Below, piece after piece: positions 13,801 through 25,800 of a DNA stretch of 64,000 bases. This DNA comes from Dermacentor variabilis. Taxonomy: Eukaryota > Arthropoda > Arachnida > Ixodida > Ixodidae. A model generated the notes under the pieces. That model searched no databases and was not told the origin of the DNA. It saw only the letters and a program-made list of their open reading frames with translations. Position numbers and translations under genes: made by a program. The DNA is taken from the NCBI RefSeq assembly GCF_050947875.1, contig NC_134576.1, positions 53,506,255-53,570,254 of the forward strand, read 5' to 3'. How positions within the stretch are numbered: the stretch's first letter is position 1; each line of letters starts with the position of its first letter.

Positions 13801-16800
13801 ATATTTTCTTTTTGCAACGGAATGCTACGACAACGCACTGGCCTTCTGCGTAGCAACTGTGCGCTGACGCAATAACACACGGTACATTTTTGTGAATCAG
13901 GGGCCCTATAACGTGAAACTATTTCAATCTGTTGTCATTCCAATTTGCTGACGTCAAATTGACGTCGACAACACAAAACAAGGAACGGGAAGTAACCCGC
14001 ATCTATGTTCAAGGAGTCCTGCCAAACACGCTACTCTTTTGTAGGACGTCACTTTTTTTTTTTGCTTTCAAAGCAAATAGCATTGCCTACATTCAGCGGT
14101 TTTGAATACGAAGCATTTCTTGGCGAAAATTCGCCACTTTGACACTGTCTAATACCCAGCTGCCCTCGTCCTGACGCTATCATGGTCGTCTCCTTAGCTT
14201 CGTATGGAACAAAATTGGCATAGCATGACAAGAGTCTATGGCGAACATAAACGATAGGTGCTAACATGAATGTCATGACAAGCGGGTCATGCAGGTCATA
14301 AAACAGCCGCCTACGTTTTCGTGCTTTCATGGTCTTTTTGTTAACTTTGTTTGTACCAAAATTGGCATAGTATGACAAGAGTGTATGACGAACATAATTG
14401 ATAGGTCATGACATGAAAGTGGGAGGCAACGCACCAAGGCAAACCAGTAGGTAAGCTCCCCCAAAGAAGGAATGACCTAATGAAGAAACGAGGAAGAATG
14501 GAATAGTCGGACTCAAGAAATGAGATGGCATTCGCTGAATTGTCAAAACTGATAAGCAAGGAGACTCACGACGCAGTAATAAATGGACGCTCCATGAAAT
14601 CAGTCAGAAGGAAAGTTGCTAGAGGACAAACCAAGATGCATGCACTGAAAGACAAGTAGGGTGGTATCAGCAATCTTGAAGACATAGTAAAAGCAGCTGA
14701 ATAATTCTATATTGACTTGTACACTACCCCGAGCAGCCAGGACACTTCCATTGAAAGCAGTAATGAACAGGTTACAGAGGCGCTTTCTATAACTTCCGAT
14801 GAAGTCAGCAGAGCCTTCGAAGACAGGAAACGGGGAAAAGCGCCAGGTGAAGATGGAATAACATTCCATTTATTCAAAAATGAAGGAGATATAATGCTTG
14901 GAAAACTGGTGGCTCTTTATGCGAAGTGTCGATCAACTTCAGGGCTCACAGACAAGTGGAAAAATGCCAACATTGTATTTGTCCACGAAAAGAGACAAAG
15001 ATTTCACAAATCATAGGCCCATTAGCTTACTTCCAGTATTATATAAAGTATTCACCAAGATAATCTGCAATAGAGTAAGGGCAAGGCGACTTCAGTCAAC
15101 CAAGGGCTGGCTTCAAGAAGGGATACGGTACAATGGGTCATATCTATGTAATCAGGTAATCGAGAAATCTGCAGAGTACAACATGCCGCTCTACATGGCT
15201 TAGATAGATTACGGAAATGCATTTGATGCAGTGGAGAGACCAGCAGTGATAGAGGCATTACGTTATAAAAACGTACAGGAAGCTTACGTACATATCTTGA
15301 AAAATATCTACAGAGATTCCATAACTACCGTTATTCTCCACAAGTAGGAAGATATCTATAAAGAAAGGGGTCAGACAAGGAGACACAATCTCCCCAATGG
15401 TAATCACTGCGTGCTTGGAAGAAGTATCCAAGCTGTTAACCTGGGAAGGTTTAGCATTAAGGATCGACGACGAATACCTCAGCTACCTTTGGTTTGCCGA
15501 TGACATTGTTCTATTCAGCAACACTGCGGACGAGTTAAAACAAATGATTGAGGACCTTAACAGGAAGACTGTAAGAGTGGGGCTCATGATTAATATGTAG
15601 AAGACAAGGTAATGATAAATAAACTTGCAAGGGAACAAGAGTTCAAGATCGCAAGTCAGCCTCTATAGCCTGGAGGGGTACGTTTACCTAGGTCAACTGA
15701 TCTCAGGGAACCCTGACCATGAGAAGGAAATTCACAGAAGAATAAAAATGGGCTGGGACCGCATACAGTAGACATACTCGGATCCTTACTGGGAGCTTAC
15801 CATTATCACTAAGAAGAAAAGTGCCGGTAGAATGCACTGATTGTACACATTTCCTTTTAGTAATAATTGCAAGCTTCCAGTAAGGATCCGAGTATTTCGG
15901 CCGTATTAGTTCCAACCGAATTTATTCTTCTGTAAATTTCCTTCTCGTGATCAGGGCCCCCAGTAGAAATATGGAGACTGACAAAGGAGCTAGAATGCAT
16001 GTTAAGGACAGCAGAACGAGCGATGGAAGGAAGAATGATAGCGGTAACGTTAGGAGACAGGAAGAGAGTGGTGTGGATGAGAGGGCAAATGGGCATAGCC
16101 GATATTGTAATTGACATTGAGAGAAAGAAATTGAGCTGGGTAGGTCATGTAATTCGTAGCTTATATAACCGGTGGACCATTATGATTACAGAATTGGTGC
16201 CAAGAGAAAGGAAATGCAGTCGAGGACGGCAGAAGACTAGGCGAGGCGATGAAATTTGGAAATTTTCAGGCGCAATTTGGAATAGGATGGCGCAGGACAG
16301 GCGGAATTGGAGATCGGATGGAGAGGCCTTCGTCCGGCAGTGAACTTAAAATAGGTTGATGATGATGGTGATGAAATGGCTAATGTCGAAAAAGACATCA
16401 AATGAGCAACGACTACTTTTCTTCCGTTCGGACTAATCATGCGGAAACTTTGGGCACATATATTACCGGGAGCCTGTCGCGTCAAGGACAGGCGAAGTGA
16501 GGATGGCCCGAAATTTTTTTTATTAATCGTGGATGGCTTATTGCAGAATCGGAATAGAGAGATTTGGAACAACTTTACGTTAGAGTACCCAGAACTTTGC
16601 ATCACTTATGTCGATATCTCAAAACGCTGTGAAGATCGGTGACTGAGAAGATAACAGTACCGCACCGATTAAATACCCCAAAAATATTTTCGGAAGCGTA
16701 ATAAAAGGAAGGTGTTCAAATAAAGTAATTTAATCTAGCACTCATAAGTTATACTATCAGGTTTTAGTGACGGTCCAGAACACAGCAGCAAGATTTTGTA

Positions 16801-19800
16801 ATGTGGAAAGGTCTCTTTATTGGGCGGACCTGTCGCCGAAAAATCACAACAATAACGGCGAACACAGTCGGCAATCTTTGAAAATTGATCAGCGGCTCAA
16901 GCGCTTCGGCTTTCATAAATGAGTCACCGAATGTTCCAGATTAATTGCTGGTGGCAGTTAGATTCCTTAACGTTCGATGAAACCAGACAGCGGATAAAAC
17001 CGCCGATAACATTCGAGAAACTTCCGATACATGCACGCGCGTCCTGCACTGACAGAACATTTGTTTGGCGGTGAAAAATGGTCAACCAAGAACGATAAAC
17101 AAGTACGCGTTGTTAGGGTTGGCGTATGGCACCACGTGTTGAAAGGAATTTCAACCGACCATCTCACCCTGCCTCGTCGAAATGAGGCGTGACTTCACCT
17201 GCTATTGTTGGCGTCCCGCTCTACGTGCAGAAAGAACTTTCTCTCACCCGAGCTTCTTCCACCAGGCCTCGTCGAAGTGAAGCGTGACTTTCTAATTCAC
17301 CATGACCATTTCGAGTGTCTGCCTGTCTGCCGGAAGCCCCGCAGTGTACAGGTCTCTTTTGTGTGTGTATGTGTGTGTGAGTGTGCGAATTGAGAGAGTC
17401 CCTTTTCTCGAATCGGACCTAGAGGAGAACTTCCACGAACCCGTAACGCGCAGAAAGGCGGACAGGCGCCTACAATTCAAGGAGGCGGGACGACCTCTTC
17501 CTTTCAGCAGGCTCGGTATAAACAGAGGAGGAGGAGCCCTCTTTCTGTGCCAGTCACGTGACGTTGACGGAAGCAAGATCCCGCCCACGATTGTAGAGAG
17601 CCTATTTAAGGGGCTCCGAAATGTACTTTTGATCCCTTCATGCTCTTCTCATTTTCTTTCATCTACCTTTGAATAAACCGTGCAAGTTTCTCACTAGATT
17701 TCGTCTCGCCCTTGCTTGGTCATCATGGTCTACCGGATGCCTGCAGCCCGCCGACAACGCCACGATACCCAGTAAGCAACGTCGGTCGAGCTTCGATTGG
17801 CAGGCGTCACTACTAGTCGGCAGCAGTACGCTACGCTACCCTGGAGTGCGCAACAGCGTGTCATTAACCCCCTCCCCAATTAAAAAACGCATGGGCTCGA
17901 TGCTATAAAACAACGAACGCGAAATCAAAACCAGCCATAATAATGAAAACAACAAAGAAATTTCCTAAGTTCTTCAGCGGGCGTAGAAAGCCTTAGGACA
18001 CACCACGTGGACAAATTCATATCGAGCGCGGTGCTGCTGCGATTGCGAAATGACGTCCGACACGGCCTCATAGTCCAGTGCGCCAATACATGGACGAGCT
18101 TGTAAGGTTTGAAATAGCGCTGTAACAACCCTCGTCGGCGTATCGGGGTCGAGACCCAAACACGGTCGCCGGGCTGGTATTCCACGTAGCGTCGTTGAAT
18201 AGTGCCGGCTGTTGCTCTTTCTCTTGTTCTTGATGCACAGGCGGGCGAGCTGTCATGGTTCTTCGTCGCGCTGGAGATCGGTGGTGAGATTCTCTTCACT
18301 TGGTGATTAGTGGCAACATAGCATCGAGCGTTGTCATCGCGTGCAATTCTTAAAACAGCTTCAATGGGGTGATCTGCGTTTTCTCTTGCACTGCAGTGCT
18401 GTAAGCGTCATCACTTACAGCACTGCAGTGCAAGAGACGTACGGCAGGACGGCATGCTACTTCCTGTGTTTGATTGCGCATTGCATTGCACGTACATTGC
18501 AAGTATGTTGGCGAGGGTCTTGTTCAGCCGCTCCATAAGACCATTCGTTTGCAGATGGTAGGCAGTTGTCTTCCTGTGGCTTGTCTTGAGGTATTGAAAA
18601 AGGACTTCGATAAGCTCCGCAGTGAAGGCCGTTCCTCTGTCGTTGACGACTTCTAGGGAACCATGTCGCAGCAGGACGTTCTCGACGAAGAATTTAGCAA
18701 CTTTGCCCGCACAAACTCTAGGCAGAGATTTTGTTCCGACGTAAGTGGCAAGGTAGTCTGTAGCCGCGATTATAGACTTATTTCCATATGTCGACGTCGG
18801 AAAGGGTCCCTCCCAACGAATCCATCCCGATCTGCTCAAGTGTGCGGCAAGGAGGTTCAATAGGCCGCAGTAATCCCGCAGGCCTTGTCGGCGGTGTCTT
18901 ACGTCGCTGATAGTCCCAGCATGTCTTGAAGTAACGGGCGACGTCCGCGGTCGGGCGCGGCCAGTAAAACGTTTCCGTCCGGAAAAACCCGAGGTCCCCA
19001 GTGGTCAGGCCGTCATGTAGGGCATGCAGTACTTCTGGAAGGAACAAAAAGGAGGTAGTTTGTGCGGACTGGTGAGAAATTCTTTGCGAGGACTTAGTTT
19101 TGCAGACAAAACAAAGAGAATCGTCTCCTAAATGGCCTAAAAACAAAGACGGTGTTGTCTTCTAAACACTCGACGAGGCTCTTTAGCTCCGTGTTTCCTC
19201 AGTGCTGTTTAGCGGTCTTCCTCGCCTATTGTTCCTAGAAAGGCTTCGTAATCCTCGTCGTCTTGCGGCGGTCGGTCACTGGTACGCGTGACAGGAAGCG
19301 GCGCCAAAGTGCTTCTCGCCGGATTTGGAGACAACGGTTACGTCAAATTCCTCGAGTCACACACCACTGTGCGAGGGTCCAAAGGTCCTTCAAGTTTGCC
19401 AGCCAACACAAGGCATGGTGGTCACTACTTTAAAGGACCTGCCATAAAGATTAGGGTGGAGTTTTGTAGTAGCGCAAATGACTGCAAGGTATTCATTTTT
19501 CGTCGTAGAGTAATGGGCTTCCGCTTTCGACAGCGCCCGACTAGAGTAAGCAACCACCGTTTCAAATCCGCCTTTCCTTTGGACTAGGAAGGCGTCGAGG
19601 CTACTTGCGTCGGTGTGGATCTCGGTGTGGGCGCCTTCGTCGAAGCGGGCGAGAACTACAGGCGCTTCTTAGGCTCTTGGAAGGCTTCAGCTCGCAGCGC
19701 TTGCCACTTGAAATCGACGTCTGATTTCATGAGGGAAGGTAATGACTTGGCGAGCCGTGAAAAGTTCTTAAGTGCCTATAATAGGCACACAAGCCAAATC

Positions 19801-22800
19801 TACGCACTCCCTTCTTGTCGGTAGGCTGTGGGAAAATAGCGATGACAGATGTCTTATGCGGATCAGGGTGGACTCCAGATTTGCTAATGACGTGGCCCAG
19901 AACAGAAGCTCGTCGTAAGCAAAGCGGCACTTTTCCGGTATCAGACGGAGCCCTGATCACTTGATGGACTCCAGTACTGCCCCAGCTGTATAAGTTGATC
20001 ATCGAAAATTCCGGCGAGGACAACGATGTGATCACAGTAAACATGACAGGTTTGCCATTTCAATCCTACTCAAATCGTGTCCAAGACGCGCTGAATCGTT
20101 GCAGGCGCTGATCACTCATACAATCCTCCCAGAGTAATGACGGAGGTATTTTCGCGATCTCTGCCTTCGACTTCTATTCGCCAGTAGCCAGTTTTGCGAT
20201 CCATCGACGAGAAGTATTTAGCGTTGCAGAGCCGATCCAATGCGTCGTCTATCCGTGGCAGGGAGTACACGTGCTTTCTTCTCGGTGATCTTGTTCAGTC
20301 GGCGATAATTTTCGCAGCAACACAGGGTTCCGTGCTCTTTCTTTACCAAGATTACAGGAGATGCTAGCGAGCTTTTTGCCGGCTGGATGATGTCGTCGCG
20401 CAGCATTTCAGCTATTTGTTGACTTATAACTTCACGTTCTCGTGTCGAAGCTCCTTAAGGACTCTGGAGTAGTCGAGTGCACTCTTCGGTTATTATGCGA
20501 TGTTTTGCAATTGGTGTTTATCAAATCCTAAATGACTTCGAAAAGCAGTCTTTCTATCGTCGGAGAAGACGAGCTGTTGCTGCTTGCTCATGGACAGACT
20601 TGGATTTATGTCGAAGTCTTGTTCGGGAACTACGGTCGTTGAGGTAGGTGTGGCAAAATTTGAGAGGACAAATGCATTGCGAGTTGCACCATTTCCTCGA
20701 TGTATGCAATCCTCGTGCCCTTGTTATTGTGTTGGCTGCAGTTTGTCAGCATCACTTCCGTTGTTCATTCATGTAGTCGAGCGATCCTTCTTGCGAGGCA
20801 TATTTCACGGTCTGGCAGCAGATGGTGGTCGCCCCCGGTGACGCTTTCTACATCTGCGGGTATTTGGGTGCCGAGGGAAAGGACAATGCTGAAGCGAGGC
20901 AGGATGCTGGCACTATCTTCCAGTACACTCAAGGCATGGTGACTACGAGAGTTCTCCGGCGGTATCGCTTGGTCTTCGTATAGCGTTATCGACTTCAAGT
21001 CCATTATGCGCCGTGTTGGTTCAGCATGTCCATGCCGTGAATGATGTCTCGTAAACACTGTTGAAGGATAACGAAGGTGGCAGGGTAAGTCCAGTCATGA
21101 ACGGTAGGTAATTCTTGCCGTGCAGATTCCAGTCGGCGCTATTTGGTGTCCCAGCTAGTGGTCGGAATTTGAGGGCCTTCCCATGCAGTCTTAACTTTTT
21201 TCAACCGGGCGGCGATGGGTCCACTCACGATGGAGTAGTCAGCTCCTGTGTCCACTAAAACTGACTGCGTGGCCTTCGAGAAGCATGTAGAGGTCGGTGG
21301 CTCTGTCTTGCGTCGCAGTTTGGTCTTGGCGTTGGGTCACGGCTGCATCGTGTTGACCTGAGCCTGGAACGTCGCATCGTCAAGTCTTTTCTCGGCGTAT
21401 TCTCTGCTTGCAGGCTTCGTCGAGGCGGCGACGTGTCATTGTTATGTTGTTGAGACAGTTCGACTCTTTGTCGGCGGTGGACGATCTACACTTCGCCGAA
21501 CAGCAACCGTAGCTCGATCGGTTGCTGCTTTTGGTTTTCCAGATACGGGCTGAGGGATCGGGCCCGGGCTGGGCCAGTGTATTGTCGGTATGGTCATTGT
21601 ATGGGTCAGTGTATGGGTCATTGTATGGTCACAAGTGATGGTGACGGGACGGACGTCAAGTGCTCTATTGAGTGACGACGTTCCCTTTGCTGTGGGTGCA
21701 GTCATTGATGATGAACCTTCGCAGTCCGTAGTCGCGATATGGGCAACGGCGGTAGATATGGCTGGCCTCGCCGCAGTGATACCAGAGTGGCAGTTGATCG
21801 GGAGCGCACCAAATGTCTGTCTTCCTCAGGTGGATGCACTGAGCGACAGGCGGGCGTGCTGGTGGCGGTGGTGGACGACTGAACTGCGGCCTTACGGGGC
21901 CCTGGCGCCGTCGCACAGCGGGACCTTGACCGTGGGCAACGGCGGCGTAGGTCAGCGCTTCCGGCCGGCGCTTCGGTGATTGTGGTTGCACCTCAGGAAC
22001 TCACGAAGTGATCGTTCAACCTCTTTGACGATGTCGGTGATTGAAGTCCCTTGAGGTTACGACTTTAAAGAGCTTTTGCGGTTCCTCGCTAACGACCGCT
22101 GTGATGATCTTTCGCAGATCGTCGTGGCCGAATGCCTGAACATCTGTGCAGTTTACGGCCACACTTTTCTGCAGTTATATTGCCTTGTCCGCATACCAGC
22201 GTCTCAATGGTTGTGCCCTCGGAAAGAAATTCTGCGAATTCTTGGGTGGGCCGTGCGTTGTTTCTCATCCCTCATTAAGAAGCGAACTTTCTTGAGGCAT
22301 GTCCGGTGTCGCCGTGGCAACGGAGGAGAGTTCTCTCCTCCGTAAAGCTCGCAGTGTTCTCATTCGGCGGCTGCACGCCGATTTCTAGCAGAGCTGCCCT
22401 TTCCTTAGGCACTACAAAAGCCGTTGCGAAACAGGCCCCATGTCACCAGGATCGACTCCCGCTTCTCAAAACCACGTCACGGCGGTGTCTTCTCAGGTGA
22501 AGCACACATGCTGAAGCTTGTCATTGGAGTTCCAGTTATTGAGAACAGCGACCTTTTGGCGTGTTCCCAGCCAATTTTTGGGGTTTTCAAACGATGATGC
22601 AAGGAAGGTAGGTTGTTCTTTGGGCTGTTGCAGAAGGATGGAGGATGTTGGGCCTGCCATTCAGGTTGTCGTCTTGGTCACAATCTTTTTGGTTGTCTCA
22701 GGTAGATCTTTGTACTCCAGGGGCAAGTGCTTCAGCTTGCAGCCGACTCAATGGTCCGGGACAGTGTTGGTGTTCTCTTAGCGGTCAGAGCTTGGATCAA

Positions 22801-25800
22801 GGCGTATCGGGGCGTCCGGTAGATCAGCGCAAAGCACCTCCACCAGATGTGACGTTGTAGTGACGGCCAAGAACACAGCAGCAGGACTGTCAATGGCGAA
22901 GCTAGCTCTTTATACTCAAAGCGCAATGATTACTGGCAAAACAGTCGTCGATTGTCACAAATCTGATCAGCGGGTCAGGCGCGACAGCTTTCATACACGA
23001 GTCATCGAATGTTCCCGAGTAATCGCTGGTGGCAGCGTCTCTTTCAACAACTACTACACAATTCGCCCCCCCCCCATGTCGCGCATGCACTCAGATTACA
23101 CAAGGTTCGATCGCAACAGACAGCGGATAGGAGCATGGATAACATTCGAGAAACTTCCGATTGATGTAAGCGCGCCCTGCGTTGAGCGACAAAATTTGTT
23201 AGACGGTGAAATGCGGTCCCGCGAGAATGATAAACACGCACACGTGTCAATATGATGTATTAGTGTTTGAAATATATAACTTGATTACTCCCTAACGCAC
23301 AGCGTAGCAAGTACGACGGATTTTTCTGCAAACGGATAGAAACGGAAGCATTGCATATGAAATTGAAGTTGGCTGATTCGTACATGTGCTGCTTACCTTT
23401 TGCATCGTTGCCTGAAAAAGAAACGCAAAGCAGTTTAGGACAACAAGTTATAAATATACGCACTGTTATGTACCTTGTTTAGAGAAAAGTAATTTAAATG
23501 GCAAAACGGGGGTTGAGTTTATCAGGAAAATAGCACTTAGAGACAATCCTGAGGCTTCGAATACCACGGCTCACATCAGAAGCACCTGGAATACCTCTCT
23601 ATTACATTTCACTGACCTTAACAAATATCCCCAGGTGACTGTCGCAAGACTCCCTCGAGGAGTAAAATTCCTGTATCAGAAGGCGTCGCTAACACATGCG
23701 TGCAGTGGGTAACCACGCTTTGAATGTAACAAAATCAGTAAGTTTTCTTTTAAATAATATCTTTCTTCTCTTTACTCCAGACGCTTGTACAAAGAACTCG
23801 CCGGATTTATTAATACCTGCGATGAAAGTAATCGGCCTTTCTAATTCCTTCGGAAGATTTCATCAATATAATGCGGCAGTCTTTCTTCATTAAAAAAACG
23901 CCAATCGAGCAGTTCGACATATTTCATACATAATTAGAACTGACACGTGGAGGCATCCTTTGAATTGCATCCCTGCGTGAAACTAATTTGTTGTGAAATC
24001 GTGCTCCCGTCGTCTACCAGCCGGAAGGTGTTAATCTTGTTGCGTTGAAGGGCTTTGATCACGTAGCGGTATTCAGAGTAACAAAATAGTGAGCATGAAT
24101 AACTGGACACTGATGCATTACCACAATGATTTAGAGCGATAGCAATTATAAGGACACGACAAGCGCATTTCTGCCGTCGTCGTCGCTGTCCGGCTCCATA
24201 TAAATTCCAAGGTCGATAAAACCGTCCCATCTCGCGCACGAAACGCACAACGCTCCGGGAGAAAGGAGGAAGGCGCTTTGCTTCGCGTGACCCCTGCGCC
24301 CGCGCGCGCCCGCCCGCCCGGACCGCTGATCTTGACAGCCACCTGCGATGGCTACAATGTTCGCCATGGGTAGGCGAGGGAGGGGGGAAGTAACGTTGTG
24401 CTCGGGGCGCAAAGGAGCGCGCCCCGACCAGGCCGCCATCTGTTGAAAGCCATCTGCGACGGCTACAATGTTCGCCATCTTTAGGTGAGGGAGGAGGAAA
24501 TAACGTTCTGCTCGGGGCGCAGGGCAGCCCTCCCCATCCAGGCCGCTGTCTCTTGAAATCCACCTGCGATGGCTACAATGTTCGCCATGGGTAGGCGAGG
24601 GGGGGGGGATGTAGCGTTCTACTAGGGGCGCAGGGGAGCGCACCTCGACCGGGCCGCTGTCTCTTGAAAGCCATCTGTGATGGCTACAATGTTCGCGTTG
24701 AGTAGGCCAAGGAGGGGGAAGTAGTGTTCTACTTGGGGCGGTGGACAGCTCACCCCGATCGGGTCACTCTGTCTTGAAAGGCGTCTGCAATGGCTACAAT
24801 TTCGCCATGGGTAGGCGAGGGAGGGGGAAGCAGCGTTCTACTCGGGGCGGAGGGCAGCACACCCCAATCTGGCCGCTGTCTCTTGAAAGCCATCTGCGAC
24901 GGCTACAATGTTCGCCATGGGTAGGAGAGGGAGGGGGAAAGTAGCATTCTACTCGGGGCGCAGGGGAGCGCACCCCGACCGGGTCGCTGTCTCTTGAAAG
25001 CCATCTGCGATGGTTACAATGTTCGCGGTGAAAGCCACCTGCGATGGGTAAAATGTTCGCGGTGAGTAGGAGAGGGAGGAAGAAGTAGTGTTCCATTCGG
25101 GGCGGAGGGCAGCACACCCCGACCGGGCCGCTGTCTCGTGAAAACCATCTGCAACGGCTACAATGCTCGCCAAGGGTAGGGCGAGGGAGGGGGAAGTAAC
25201 GTTCAGCTCGGGGCACAGGGCAGCGCACCCCGACCGGGCCGCTGCGTCTTGAAAGCCATCTGCGGCGGCTACAATGTTAGCCATTGGTAGGCGAGGGATG
25301 GCGAGGAGTAGCGTTCTACTCGGTGCGGAAGGCAGCGAGTAGAACGCAGGGAAGGCACCCTGACCGGGCCGCTGGGTCTTTAAAGCCATCTGCGACATGT
25401 AGAGTGTCCACTGGGCGCGAATGCAACTGTCGATCGCAGTTCACCCTCCCGCGCCATATATGGAGGAAAGCGGGAAGGCAGCGCGGGAGAGAGGGAAGGT
25501 GGCTTCGACTCCTCCAACACATGTGTACGTATGCGCGCGCCGCATCTTAAAAGATCGGCCAACGGCTCATGCCTTTGTGCGCTGTGTCCTCGCCGCTCTT
25601 GCATTATAGGGATTGACCGCACAGTCATTTCGCTGGCTTCTGCTGCTGCGCTTGCTCACACCAGTGTCTTGACAAGAGACTGTCCATGGTCATCGACTAC
25701 ATGAGTTCATGTTTGCTTGTGTGCGCTGACACCATGTTTGTTAATTAATTTAGTTAGTAAGCGAATGTTTTCCAGTTTATACTGCCGATAAAACTACACT

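Noticed and set aside
16765..23255. Target duplication of the minus-strand gypsy
   Set aside because: TTTAG and ATATG do not match. The flanks overlap by more than 12 bp of array sequence, so no true duplication can be claimed.
23934..25398. Long minus-strand frames (up to 209 codons) with repeated peptides
   Set aside because: Translation of the 110-bp minisatellite. No domain, and the peptides repeat with the DNA period.
24330..25400. Possible CRISPR array
   Set aside because: Repeats are contiguous at 110 bp with no unique spacers, and the genome is eukaryotic.
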